A stretch of DNA of 64,000 nt from Ceratotherium simum simum. Its lineage: Eukaryota; Chordata; Mammalia; Perissodactyla; Rhinocerotidae. The notes below the pieces were generated by a model. The model did no database searches, was not told where the DNA came from, and worked only from the letters and a program-made list of their open reading frames with translations. The position numbers were made by a program, and so were the translations under genes. The first letter of the stretch is position 1. Each line of letters starts with the position of its first letter. Location of the stretch: assembly GCF_000283155.1 (NCBI RefSeq), contig NW_004454210.1:785174-849173 (forward strand). The letters run 5' to 3'. Below are positions 50,940-63,065 of this stretch, one piece after another.

Positions 50940-52219
50940 GAGAATAGTGCACAGGCAGGGGTGGGAGGATGCTGACTGCTGTGAAGGAGTAAGAACCCAA
51001 TAGGCCAGACCGGCAGACTCCACCTGCTCAAGATCCAGGAAAGTGCCTGTGGGGTGAGCACCTACCCTCCCTGGGATCCCACAGCAGAGGGACATGGCAG
51101 ACCCCTCAGGTAAGGTAGGCAGAAAGGAATTGCGAGTGATGGGTTATAATTCCCACAGCATCCAACCCAAGAGTGAGGGGTAGTGCTAATCTGTGGGAGG
51201 GGGACAAAGTCAGGGCTAATCTCAGAGTATCTAGCGTAGCTCCTCTAGGTTTCTGGAAGACTTCAACATTCCTCTGTGGAGACCCCAAACATGGAGAGGC
51301 CAGGAAAGCCCCTCACTGACCCATGTTAAACAGGTTCAGGGAAGATTCTAGAGCACCCTACATTAAGGAGCATAGGCCTGTCATCCCCCAGGTGTCAGCT
51401 GTCCTGCTACAATCCTCAATGGGAAGAGGCTGTGAGGAAGAGGTGATGGTCCCCCACATGACCCTCCTGAGGGAGGCAGAGGCCTCTTCTGTACCCCACG
51501 GGGCCAGCCACTGTGCCAGCGCCTGAGGGGCAAGGCACAAAGTACAGAGATTCTGGAGTCTGGGGAAGGCGTGAATCTCCACTCCCCCCGATGTCCAAGT
51601 GCTGGGGGTAGGGATGTGGGGAGAGAGAGGTAATACCCCTAGTTCCATGTTCCCTGGCGGAGAGCCTTAGGGAAGATGCTCTGGAGGCCTGGTTCTTCCT
51701 TCCTGCCTCTCCCAGCTGTGCTAGTGGTCAGACAGTTGCCTTATCAGCTATGAGGGAGGGAGGTGGGGAGGAAGGTGAGGGTGTCTCACCCCCTCTCCTT
51801 TCTTCTTCAGTGAGGTCAGATTGCCACTTTGTTACCCCCTCCTAGCAAGTGGAGAGGGGTGAAGCCTCAGGTGGATGGATAAGCGTGGCCATGGAGCCAA
51901 GGGGAAGAAACACTGTTAGGCCCTGACCTTGGTTCCAGCCGCTCACACCCTGGAGCAGAGGCCAGCGGGGAGGCCAGTTCTGAGAGGCTCAGTGACAGCG
52001 CAGAGCCTGAGCCACTCAGCAGCAGTGTCCAGGTCATGAGGTCTACTGGGGGCGTGGAGGGCCTAGGATCCAGCCTCTGTCCTACCCTCCAGCAGAAATA
52101 GCTGGAATTGGGGGAAAGCAGGCAACGGGAGTGGGGAGTTCCTTCCAAGCCTCTTCTCTGCGGGAAGGCCACCTTTTCTGGCAGGGTCTGCGGTAGGGCC
52201 CCTTCCAGGTAGGGCAACA
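50940..52219 (-). other. SMYD5: SMYD5 3' UTR
   Basis: Non-coding sequence from the SMYD5 stop codon down to the AATAAA at 50939-50934. I see no repeat element or splice-supported coding sequence. The extent is inferred from the poly(A) signal. Confidence 0.6.
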
Positions 52220-55200
52220 TCATACATCAGTCATCTCATCCCCCAACTCTGCATCTTCTGGTTCTCCTTCCTCCTCCTCTTCATCCTCCTCCTCCTCTGA
52301 GGTCACATTGGGTTCATCAGCCTCTGCCAGGCATTTGGGGCAGGAACAGACAAACAGATAGTTCTCCCTGCAGGGGGTGGGAGGATGGTGGAGAGGGTGA
52401 AAAGTCAGGCATCCACCGGGATTGGAGGACCCCAGAGCCCAGCTGCCCACCACGTCCCCAGCTGGCACCTGAGGATCTTGTGGCGGCTGTGGCGGCTGCG
52501 CTCCCGCTGACAGCAGTCTAAGTAGCTGATACAGATTTCCTGGAGGGCAGAGGAAAGGTGGAATCTGATGGTCTGTGCTCTCTACTAGATGGGATTAGGG
52601 CCTCCCCAACCACTGCCCTATCTCCACCACTGCCCAATCCCCAGGAGCCAGGCCTGAATTGCCCTTTAGTAAAAGGGTGGGCTGCCCTGATCCATTCCCG
52701 TCCCACAGCAGGCAGGCCACTATGAGGCTCTAACAACCTGTGTCTGAGACACAGAGGGACTGTATAGTTAGCCTCAGGCCATGGTTAAAGGCAGTCCATG
52801 GCCAAGATCTGTGGCTGGGGTCAGAGGTTATCTTGGTGCGATGCTACTTGCCCTGGAGGAGATTCAACCAGGCTCTGTGCATTGCACCAACAGCCAGGAC
52901 CCCAAACCCACACTAGCACCCCATAGCCCAAGCCATAAAGAGCCATCTCCTGCTTTCTTAGAAGCCACAGCCTTGTTGATCAAAAGGTGGCCGGGGACAA
53001 GAACCTGGCCACACAGCTGTCTCAAACACTGTCTGAGGCTTTCTGGAATTATTTTTGAAGAAGTGGGGTGGGGTAGAGCATACCCATGGGCAAAAAGACT
53101 CATGCCCTGGGGCACGTGGAGATTCAAGCCAACAGCCTCGACTTGGGGCTCTAGCCACCACTGCTCCCAATCCCTGCACAGAACTTGCAAGGCCCACTGC
53201 CCACCAACCCCCAACAGCTCCCAGCCCCCTCACCTCTCCTGGCTTAATATCCTCCAGGGCAGTGACATGCAAAAGGAAGTTGTTTTCTGGGAAGGAGGTC
53301 TCTGCATTGGGGACACAGCTGTGGTTGCCTGGGTCATAAGAGGCAGGTAATGAGGACTGTTGACTAATAAAAATAACAGCCTCAACTCTGCAGAGCACTG
53401 GGTCGCATCCTTCCTTGTTCTCTGATCTCTGTTAAGGTTGTGCAGGTCCTGACTCCCAAGTTTCCTGACTCCCCATCCAGTGCTCTTTCCTGAAGACCAC
53501 AGTACACAGGCACCAACACCCTCCCACATCACTCCCCTCTCCCACCCGCCCTGACTGCCCCTGCCCTCCTCCTCACTGGTCAACTTGATTTTCAGTTGTG
53601 TTCCCAGTGTCTTGCAAAGGGAGGGACAGGGCTGTGAAAGGGATGGCCATGCCAGACCACTTAACTCAGTCCTGTCTGCTATTGGATGTCTGGTAACAGC
53701 CGAGCCAGGTCCTCTGAGAGCCTAGTTTGGGAGGGGTAGAGTGGCCCCAGAGCCTGGGAGGAGGGGTTTGCAGTGAGGAAAAAGCAGAGGGTGGGAGGCT
53801 GAGATATGGAAAAGACAGTAGTCCGAGCTGACTCTGCACCTCCCATCAGGTGCTGAAGAGACTCGCCTTCTAGCCTGAGCTCCCTCCTCCCAGGATCCTG
53901 AGGGCCTCCCAAGCTCTCACAACACTCCCCCACCAAATCTCACAGAGCAGTGGCGGTGCAAAGCCCATACTTCCCTTTGGAAAAATCAGAGCTCTGTGCC
54001 CTGCCTTAGCACAGGGCCTGGCCTACTGGAAGGTTTTATACAGAAACATACATTAAGGCACAAGCAGTCCAATGAATGAATGCATGAAAAAATGCTGGAA
54101 CCAAACAGGCCCAGGGGAATCCCCAAGGAAGCTCAGACCTAACCCCACTCCCAGACTCAACTCTATCAGCCTAGAAGGGGACAACTGAGAGAGAGGAACT
54201 GTGGCCACGAGGCCACCTTCCTCAATGCCAGGACTCACAGCAGCTCTGGAGCGCAAAGAGGCCAGATCCTTCACAGTTAAGGAACTCGCCAGTTGCTGTA
54301 AGACAGGAAAATGCAGATGTCATTCTACCCATTTTATAGATGGAAAAAGGACTAGGCTTCTAATGACACGCACTGGCTCCACAGTCTTGCCGCCCAATCA
54401 TGACTGTTTTACTTGAACTTGCTCCCCGGAGGCACAAGCCCTGCCTTTCTATCAACACTATCACTGTATTTATCAGCACTCCCCCACCCCCAGCACTGAG
54501 CCTCTGCCTGGCTCTCAGGGTTATTTCTCATCTGTGTGTCCTATGGACAGACCTGAAGCTTCCCACAGGCATACAGGGATTACCTTCCCCAATAATTAAC
54601 TCAGAGCTTCCTGGGGGAAGACTGCGTGTCCATCATCTGACTGGGGGGCATCTCCATGGTGGAGTGAGGCCAAGACTCCATCTCACCAACCTGCCTCGAT
54701 GTCCTTGTACAGCTGGTCAATGAAGGCATCCAGCTGCTCGCGGTCCTGAGGCTTCAGCTCCAGAGCGTCACAGGCATGGACCCACTGGCTCAGGGAGCTG
54801 GGGGTCCCAGGCAGCCGTGGTTGGAGAGGAAGAGGCCCAGCTCACAGAGCTCTCCACCTCTAGGAAAGTTAAGCCCATTTCTTTCTCCAGGGTGGGGGTC
54901 CTATCTTCCCCAGGAGACCACGGCTCCCAAGAGCAGACTCCACTGTCTCAGTCTTTCTGAGCCCCACCACTGTGTCCAGTCCAGCACTCTGGCCACAGAG
55001 TCACACCCTAACCCGCCCTACTCTTGAAAAGAGCTGTGGCTACCTTCCTCAGTCAATCTCCCACCCACGCCCTGAGGGACAAGTCCAATAGCTCTGGAAC
55101 ATTCTCTCCTAACCTGGTCCCAATTCCTTGGCCATTGGTCCCAACAAGAGCAAAGAGAGACCGGAATCCATCTGGAGTGAACCACTGTAGGGGAGGAAGA

Positions 55201-58200
55201 GGGATGAGTGCTCAGGTTACAGCCACTTGCTTTTCTTCCTGATACAACTCTCTGTTCAGAAAGTCTTCCGTAAGTCAGTCCCATCCCAACTCCAGAAGAC
55301 CAAGTCGGCTCTGGCTTAGCTGTCCCAGTAGGAGATGCTGACCTAGTTGCTCCTGGAAAGTTGAGTAACTGGGAGGCCATTGGTCCCACCTTCCCCACGC
55401 TCACCTGGCTGAGTGCTTCCTCATAAAGGGCCTCTGTGAAGAGTCTCCGCAGAAGTTCCAGCTGGCCCTGGTTTAGGGGAAACAGGGAGAGACTTGCATC
55501 CCTGGGGATTTCCCATTAGCACCCAGGCAGGGCCCAGAAGACCAGGTGAGGGAAGGAAAAAGGGCCAGCTCTAGAATGAGCTTTCCCTGGGGCACAGGAA
55601 GGCCACAGAGTCCTTATTTCCAAAGAGCCTTGGCAGTCCGCTGGCCTGCTCCAACCAAGGGTGGCAAATCCCAAATTCCTCCGTTTTCCAGCACTTGTAC
55701 CAGCAGGACTGAGGCAGCCTGGCTTAGAATGTCTGTCCTCACCAGCCCCTTCCAGGCTCCCCAACCTGGCCTCTAGACCAGCTGGACTCTCCCTCTCCTT
55801 TCCTCAGAATTCAGTGCAGGAAGGCCCACCCCAGATGCCCATTCACACACCTGCCTCCGCCTTCAGGCAGCTCCTGCATGGAAGTCTGCTGTCCTTAATG
55901 AGAGTGTGTAACTGACTGGGAGTGGGCACTAAGTACATTGGCAGCTAAAATTCTCCTGTGTCACATTGCTCCCTGACCCTGTGGACTCCCAACCCTCCAT
56001 TTTCCATTATACCTGATTTGCCTACTGCTATCCTATGATGAGGTACTGCCTTCCCGCATCAGGGCACCCAACCCCTCCTTCCTCTGTCATCACCTCACTT
56101 CCCAATCTTAGGTCATGCAGTTAAACAGTGGCAGGAATATAAGTCCTCTGAATAGATTTTTGGCCCCAGGCTCTAACCCCCTCCTGGGGCTGGGAAGGGA
56201 CCAAATGTGGAGCTCCTCTGAGATAGCCACAGAGCATCCCAGGATACTGGGGGTGGGGGTCGGGGTGGGGGTCATGGTAGAAGACTAACCTTGAATTTGT
56301 CCCCCAGGAGTTTGTGGACAATTTCCTCCTCCTCATTTGCTGTTTTATTACAGAACTGGGAGAAGAGCCTGATCCAACGATCCTTATCCTTAGCCTGCAG
56401 TGAACAAATATGCTTCAGGGCCACGTTCACATATGCCCGTGCAGGCATGTGCACACGTGGACTCAACAGAGACCCACCTCCTTACTGCCACTCCCGCCCA
56501 CGTAGGAGAGGTAGCCTGTGATTCTAAAGCCCCTGCCATCAGAGAAACACCATCACACATGAGCTTCTAGGCAGACCCTTCCTGGGGCCAAGCTAGCCAA
56601 TTCAACACCACCAGGAAAACAGGAGAATGAGGCTGAGGAGCAACAATATTAATAGATGGGGTCAGAGTGGCTTCTCTCGCTTTATGTGAGAGACACAATC
56701 CTGAAGAAGTGGTGCTTGTAAATTGAATGCATGAATTGCTGCTCCACAAGAAGTACTCTCATAGATCAAAGACTACAGGCAAGATGAGCCCCCACTCCAC
56801 CTGCCAGATTTGTGGTTAGATACTCCTAAGGTTTACGTAGCAAGTGGCTCTCTTTTGGGAAGCCCAGGAGGAACTCTGCATCCAAGCCAGGGTCTTGAGG
56901 TGAGGAGGAGACTGAGGCCAAGGGTTGAATGAGACCAGTGTCAGCTTCCCTGGGAGGGTCCGGTGGGCTCACCTGCTTCACTGTGGCCACCATCCGGGCC
57001 ATTAACATGATGCTTGCAGTCTCAGGGGGGTAGTGAACACTCCTGGGGAGAAAGAAAGAGATCTGGCCTAGACATTCCCTCCCCAGTAGCTGAGTTCAGG
57101 GAAGCCCAGTCTGATTGCTACAGAGAATCCTTCCTCCCAATCCCATTTATAACCAAAGAGAGAGAGTCATCAGCAAGGACTTGGGCAGAACTTTACATTC
57201 CTGTGGGCTTAATGGGGCTCTTTTTGGGAGTGTGTAAAATGCCCAGGATGATGGGACTGGCAGCTCAGATTAAAGGCAAGGGGTTGGAGGATGTGCCCTC
57301 TGTTTAACCCTAAGAATGGAGGAAAAATCTAGAGGATGGTAACTTAAGAAAAATAGCTGTATCTGCTGAGCCGAGGCAAGCAGGCAGGCCTGTCCCTTCC
57401 CAGACAGGGAGGGAAGGATAAAGGAAAGAAGGGATGAAATGCCACCTACCTCCATGCTTCCTGCAGCTTATTGAGAGGATGCAGGGGGTCATCCTGGGAG
57501 GGGCCTGGGCACAGGACCTGATGGTACTGCTCAGCAGCTGCCAGCCGACATTCTGCACTGCAGTACATCACCTGTTGGAGGGGTAGAGGTCAGTACCCTA
57601 GGATCTGGCCACGGGGTAAGGCACACATGTCCCATGTACTCGCCTCCTCTAACTGCATTCCTTCCACAAATAGCCCCTGAGCAGTACCTCAGTGGTATCA
57701 CAAGATCAGAAAGCATCTGGTGCTCTGGGGGGATGTGAGAGGGGTACCTAATCCAAGCTCTAAAACCATGGGGAGGAAAGAAAGCTTTTCAGGTAGAGGA
57801 GAGAACCCCCATTAGGCTCCAAGGAAGAGGGCAAGCTCCCACTAAGCCTATTTTCTAGACAACGGGACTGGAACAGGGAGGATGAAACTGGACCAGTAAC
57901 TGAGCCTTTTCAATGTCTTGCCGACATTGTGGCTCTCAAGTGCCATGACCAGGTCTGTCCTCACGCCTGTCTCCCCAAAGAATACTTCAGCTAAGGCCTC
58001 CCCTACCTGCCCCCTTTCAGGTGCACTCCCCCGGATGCTCACCTGGCAGTGGGGACAGCTCTGGTGGAGGTCTTTGCGCACGGTGCACAGCTCAGGGTGA
58101 GGCAGCACCTGGCCTGGTTTCCCGGTCAGCCTCTGGGCATTCTCCTCTGCCTTCTCCAGTGCCCGAAGGCAGTGGTCGCAAGCTGAGGGAGCGAGACAGA

Positions 58201-61200
58201 CATGACAGTGTGTCTTCAGAGCAGGGGCCACGTTTGTCCTTTTTTACAGCAGTGTCCCCAGGGCTGGAATAGTGCCTGGCACATAGGGGGTGCTCAATAA
58301 ATGTTTGGGAAGTGTGTGAATGAATGACTATGTTAAAGAATGGAATGAATTCATGAATTTCACATGCATTCAAAGGTAGATGATTCCCTCTTCCGTCTCT
58401 GGAGTCCCCAACCCTCCTGTCAGACTCTCCCTGCTTCTCAACGGCCCTTAGTCTGTGGGGCTCCCCTCCCCTCCCCAGACTGGGCTTTCTCCACATTCTG
58501 GAACCAAGTGACCCTCCTTTCACAGTCTGTCTGTAGCCTAAGAAAAGCGTGAAAAAAGCAGGTGGCTGGCAAAGCTAAGGGCATCCTACTTGCTTCTGAC
58601 CCCTAACTCAGCTTTTTTTCACCAATGGGCACATAGCCCCCCTTGGTGGAGGGCTGCACTTTGGCACAGAGCCCTTCAGGATGACATCCAGTCCCTTCGA
58701 CTACGGGCCAGACTGAGTTCCACCTGCATGACAGTCCTCCCCCAGGGAGCACTTCAGAAGAGCCTCTCTCCTGCAGACTCATAGCCCCAAATGGCTGGAG
58801 ATTAGACGGAGGCATGGTTCTTCAAGGGAAGACAGCCATTCCTCCCAGCACCCAGAGTTCAGAGACGACAGCCAGTAGGGATGAACACAGCTCTCCTCCA
58901 TGTGCAAAGGCAGCTGGCCCAGCAGCTATGAGAGTGGGCGAGATGTGCTCACCTCGGTAGCGATACAGTGCATTCCAGAGAAACTGTGCAGCCACTAGGG
59001 GCCGTTCTACGAAGATGGTCTCCCCCTTCCGGATCAGCTGGGTGGCAAACAGCCCCTTTCCCTAAGAGGGCAGAGAAGGAATAGGATGTCCATAAGCAGA
59101 GACAGAGGACATAGCTCCAAGGCCTCTGAGAAGGCCACCCAGCCTCACCCCCATGTGCCTCCCTCTCAGCAGAGGCCTCTGCCTCAGGAGGGTTCATGGA
59201 GCATGGCTGGCACCCTCCATAACTGCCTCCTCTAGAAATGCAGCTCTGACCTATTTTCAGTCACCCTTCTTTCGGCCTGTTCAGAGCAGAGGGCCTGAGA
59301 TGGGGAGGGAGACACCACATCAGCCATCTTGGAGTACTCAGAGCAGGAGAATTTTTGGAATGGTCCACAGGGCCAAGGCTCATAGCAGGCTGGGACCTCC
59401 TATACCAGGACCTGGTAAAAGCAGGGCCTGGTGAATGGCAGGGCAGCCTTCTCTGAGACACCCACTTGCCCCTCCAGGATCCTGGCAGTGATACTGCTGC
59501 TCAGGGTTGCAGAGAAATCCTACACCACGGGAGAGGGAGGCCTACTTTGGAGGAGAACATGCCCTACTTCCCTGGTCGGCTGGGTACCTGCAGCACCTAG
59601 CACAGTACCTGGCACCCAACAAGTTCTCAGGTGTTAGACTGAAAGGAATAACTAAGCCTATCACCAGTCCTAATGCTAACTTGCTGTGAACCTTTGAGCC
59701 AGTTGCTTCACTTCTTTGCATCTGTTTCCCACATGAAAAGTGAGTATAATAATACCTACCACGCAGCTTCCAGGATGCAATGATATAGCCCAGGTGAACG
59801 TACCTCATGAGCTCTAGCTCCTTACTACTCAAAGTGAGGTGATGGACTGGCAGCACAGGCATCACCCGGGAGACCGTTACAAATGCAGAACCTCAGGCCT
59901 CACCCCAGACCTGCTGAATCAGAGTCTACTTTTCAACAAGATGCCCAGGTGAGTCACATGCATGTTGAAATTTGAGAAACACTGGTCTAAAGCACTGTAT
60001 GCATCATATAAGGGATGAAGGATGAGAAAACAATCGCTGAGTTGCCATTTCTCAAACATGCAAAGGGACTCAGGAAACAGCTTCAGGACTCAGGCAGTTA
60101 CTGGCCCTGCTGGGCACTTACTCCCACTGTTCACTTAGAAAATAGGGGGGTGCCCCTGCCAACAATGAACTGTCACAAAAGGGAGAGTGACACAGCAGTG
60201 AAATGTCCTGTCATGTGGCCTCCGCGGTAGCTCCGTGCTTCCTTCTAGCACTGGCACTCTGGCTAGACAGGGGTGTCTCCCAAAGTCAGAGTGGCAGGAT
60301 GTGTAGACCAAGACAGGCCCTGAGCAACCCATGAGCCACAAATCTCACCCCTCTGAACAACTCGGGGAGCTCTAACAGTAGAGAGGGACAGCTGAAATAA
60401 AACCACGGGGCACAGCCATGGATGCACCCTTGGCTGTCTTCCTGGAAGCCTCACCTCCATGCCTTGTAGCCCCTGAGACCCAAGTGAGCAAAATGAAAAT
60501 CTGGCCTTCCTCTAGGGAATAAAAAGATATGACAGAGACCCATGTTATCTCTGCCAATCTCAAATCTTAATATTAGATAAATATTAATCTCTTTCTGGAG
60601 GACCAAATGTAGAAAAGATTTAGTAATCAAAACAAAGGGAAAATAATCAGAGCTATTCCTCCATGAAACCACTCATCCGCAAAACATATGGAAGTGTTTC
60701 AAGAAAAACAGCTCTAATTCATATTACCAAGAAGCTTGGAGAAAATTGAACCTGAATGGAGAGGGCACAAACTATGCAAAGATAGTTCCAACTTGAAAAG
60801 TAAATTTTAAAAAAAGATTGTGCAAAACTCTAAGACTATGTAGTAAATTTTAAAATCTTTATGAAATAGAATGATTTTCTAGAAAATATAAATTACCAAA
60901 ACTGAATTCAAAAGGAAAAAAGCCTCAACAGACTAATAAGCAGTGCCGATATCTGGCTGATGTGCACCAGTATGGCATTTGGTTGGCATCCACTGTATTT
61001 GGTCAGGTTTCTGTTCTGATTGGTTGTGTCCTTGGCATAGTAGTTGGTAAATTTTTGAAAATCATTCCTGCCAATATCCATAGAAGCAACAGAGAAAGTG
61101 GTCAAAATCTACCCCCATCTGAGACCCCTAGTCTATTTGGTTTCATGAGCCAGCTCTCTCAAACCAAAGCACAAGTAATTGTCATGCTATTTAAACTATT

Positions 61201-62962
61201 CAATAATAGAGGAAAAAATGGAAAGCTTCTCCATTTTACCAAAAAACAAGCATTACTCTGATGTGGTAACCTGAGGAAGACAGCACAGAGAAAAAACCCA
61301 CACATCAATCTCACTTGATGAATGTAGACGCAAAAAACCCAGGAAAATGCATCTTGTCATCAAGTCTGGGTAGGTATGTGATTTTCTCCAGCAGCAGATC
61401 AGGTGTGGGCATGGAGAGGGTGGCCAGCTCATTCTTCCAGAGCTGGGGTTTTGATAGAAGACTGGGATAGAACACCTGGACAAGGAGAGTGGCTGAAGTG
61501 AGAGGGAAGAAGTGCAGAAAGGAGGGGGCAGAGGGATGGGGGCTAAGAGAAGGTATAGGTGAATATCTCTGCATGCTAGGAGCGGTGGAGACACCATCAA
61601 ACTGTGAGCCAACCAAGAGCACTAGAGGCCCTGGGGAGGAGATGGAGATGTGAGCAGCTGAGGAGACCAAGGATGTATGGGAGCTGATCTACCATGGAAG
61701 GAGAGGAATGCTCCAGATGCCTCTGGAGTGGAAGGAGAGCAATGCAAGGTTAGGCTGGGGAACTGGATCAGTATGAAGATGCTGAGAGCAGGAGACCGAT
61801 GACTAGAAGGCTGACATCTGGGACAAGGACCAAGCATACACACAGCCACAACACATGATAAATTCAAGCTCACCAGGCAACAAAGAAATGTAAATGAGAA
61901 CAAAGTAATTCCATTTTGCACATATCAATTGATAACATAATCAATTTGCACATACCAAAAGATAACTAAGAAACAAAATACTCAGTGCTGGAGAGGAAAA
62001 AAGGATGTGTGCACAGAAAATGAGCTCCAAGACCTTTGACTTCAGGGTCAAAAAAATAAGATCCAACATAAGAGTCCATAAACAGGTACCTGGTTGAGTG
62101 AACTGTGGCCCGCCCATGAAACAGACTATTACTCAGTTCTTAAAAATTAATATGTAGAAATAGGTTTATTGATATTGAAAAGTTTACATCAAAAAGCACT
62201 TTCTAAAAATGTAACTTTATATATTTGCACACGTGTAGGATTATGAGCGATTTTTACCTTCTCTCTCCTTACATGCATTTTGTATCAATTTCTACAATGA
62301 ACTTTCAAAACACGATAATAAAACGACAAAAATCACGCCCTGTTTAAAGCCTTCGAATGCTCCCACGGGCTTTGGGCTCCAGTTAAAATTCCCTACCACT
62401 CCAAAGCCCTTCGAGAAGAGTCCTGGCCTCTCTACTCACTCCATAACCCCAAATCTCACTCAGAAAGTTCCCTGTGGACCCTCGTTTTTTCTATACCTCA
62501 GTTCCCTCTGCTCAGCACGTCCCCGCCCGCCGCTCCCGGGGCCCAGCAGCAATGTCCCCCAGCCTGGTCCGTTGGCCCGGCGCCCCCCAGCCCCGCCGGG
62601 AGCAGCCGCAGCAGCGCCACTGGCAGGCCGGCCGGGTTCCGCGGGGAGGGGGCGCGCACCGAGACTCTGCAGGCCCTGGTTTCCGCGTGACCACCCCGGA
62701 AGCCTGCGCGCCGGGACAGACAGGGAGCCCGTGGGCCGGGAGCAGGGGCCGAGCCGCGGCGTCCGAGCGGCAGAGTAGCCTTTAGGCTCCGGCCATAGGG
62801 CCCCGCGGGGCTGTCTCCAAGGCCGGACGGGGTGGGGGCTGCCGACGGGGTCCGCCCCGGCCTCACCTTGGCGCTGCTCACAAAGCGGACTTCCACGGCG
62901 ACCCGGGCCCGGCCCGCCACGCCCACGCAGAAGGAGAACACGTCGCACATGGAGGCCGCCAT
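52220..62962 (-). CDS. SMYD5: SMYD5, SET and MYND domain-containing protein 5 (13 exons, 417 aa)
   Basis: Exons in transcript order: 62962-62867, 59061-58953, 58182-58043, 57571-57450, 57042-56973, 56394-56290, 55467-55405, 55184-55114, 54797-54691, 54295-54239, 53328-53234, 52539-52469, 52367-52220. All are GT-AG; 1254 nt gives 417 aa plus TGA (human 418). The start [13 protein letters not shown] matches the family. The SET domain is split: the first part ([14 protein letters not shown]) begins at residue 33, a MYND-like Cys cluster ([17 protein letters not shown]) follows at about 70-125, and the catalytic part holds NHSCVPNAE (315-323) and [10 protein letters not shown] (344-353). Post-SET cysteines are CSCPKC (376-381). 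The tail is a Glu/Asp run ending EMTDV, one residue shorter than human. SMYD5 is a lysine methyltransferase; histone H4K20, H3K36 and ribosomal protein RPL40 have been reported as substrates. All key residues are present. Confidence 0.97.
56249..56271 (+). other. G-quadruplex-type run beside a SMYD5 donor
   Basis: Four G-runs (5, 5, 4 and 5 bases) separated by T, TC and T. On the SMYD5 transcript this is a C-rich tract at about +19 to +41 of the intron after exon 6 (donor at 56289). Confidence 0.75.
58240..58330 (+). repeat. LINE-2 3' end fragment
   Basis: AATAGTGCCTGGCACATAGGGGG, TGCTCAATAAATGTTTGGG and GTGAATGAATGAC are the LINE-2 3' end. The AATAAA here belongs to the repeat. Confidence 0.8.
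59650..59830 (+). repeat. MIR SINE
   Basis: AACTTGCTGTGAACCTTTGAGCCAGTTGC, TTTGCATCTGTTTCCCACATG and GTGAGTATAATAATACCTACC follow the MIR layout. Confidence 0.8.
60800..61375 (+). repeat. LINE-1 ORF2 remnant, interrupted
   Basis: TTTTCTAGAAAATATAAATTACC and CAACAGACTAATAAGCAG at 60870-60945, then AAACTATTCAATAATAGAGG and GATGAATGTAGACGCAAAAAACCC at 61190-61345, are consecutive parts of LINE-1 ORF2. The stretch between (60948-61190) does not look like LINE-1. Confidence 0.6.
61850..62335 (+). repeat. Old LINE-1 3' end
   Basis: GGCAACAAAGAAATGTAAATG, GACTATTACTCAGTTCTTAAAAA and GGATTATGAGCGATTTTTACC with ATTTCTACAATGAAC at the end match the 3' part of old LINE-1 elements. Confidence 0.75.
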
Positions 62963-63060
62963 CTTGGGCGCGTCTCCGCCTTCTGACCCTTGACCCTGCC
63001 TCGACCTGGGAGGCCCTGCCCATCTCCGCACCCGCCCGCGGCGTGTCTGTGAGGGTTTCG
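62867..63060 (-). promoter_or_regulatory. SMYD5: SMYD5 first exon and CpG-island promoter
   Basis: GC- and CpG-rich DNA (about 62515-63065) spans exon 1 and its upstream side, with no TATA box near the ATG at 62962. The ATG is in the strong context AAGATGGCGGCC. The start site is not resolvable by eye. Confidence 0.55.
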
Positions 63061-63065
63061 GCGCT

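Larger units (their letters stand above)
59062..62866 (-). other. SMYD5: SMYD5 intron 1, 3.8 kb
   Basis: Holds a MIR (59650-59830), LINE-1 ORF2-like text (about 60800-60945 and 61190-61375) around an unidentified segment, a LINE-1 3' end (61850-62335), and the CpG island near exon 1. No extra exon is supported. Confidence 0.65.

Noticed and set aside
58295..58302. AATAAA as a poly(A) signal
   Set aside because: It is within a LINE-2 3' end inside a SMYD5 intron and on the opposite strand to SMYD5.
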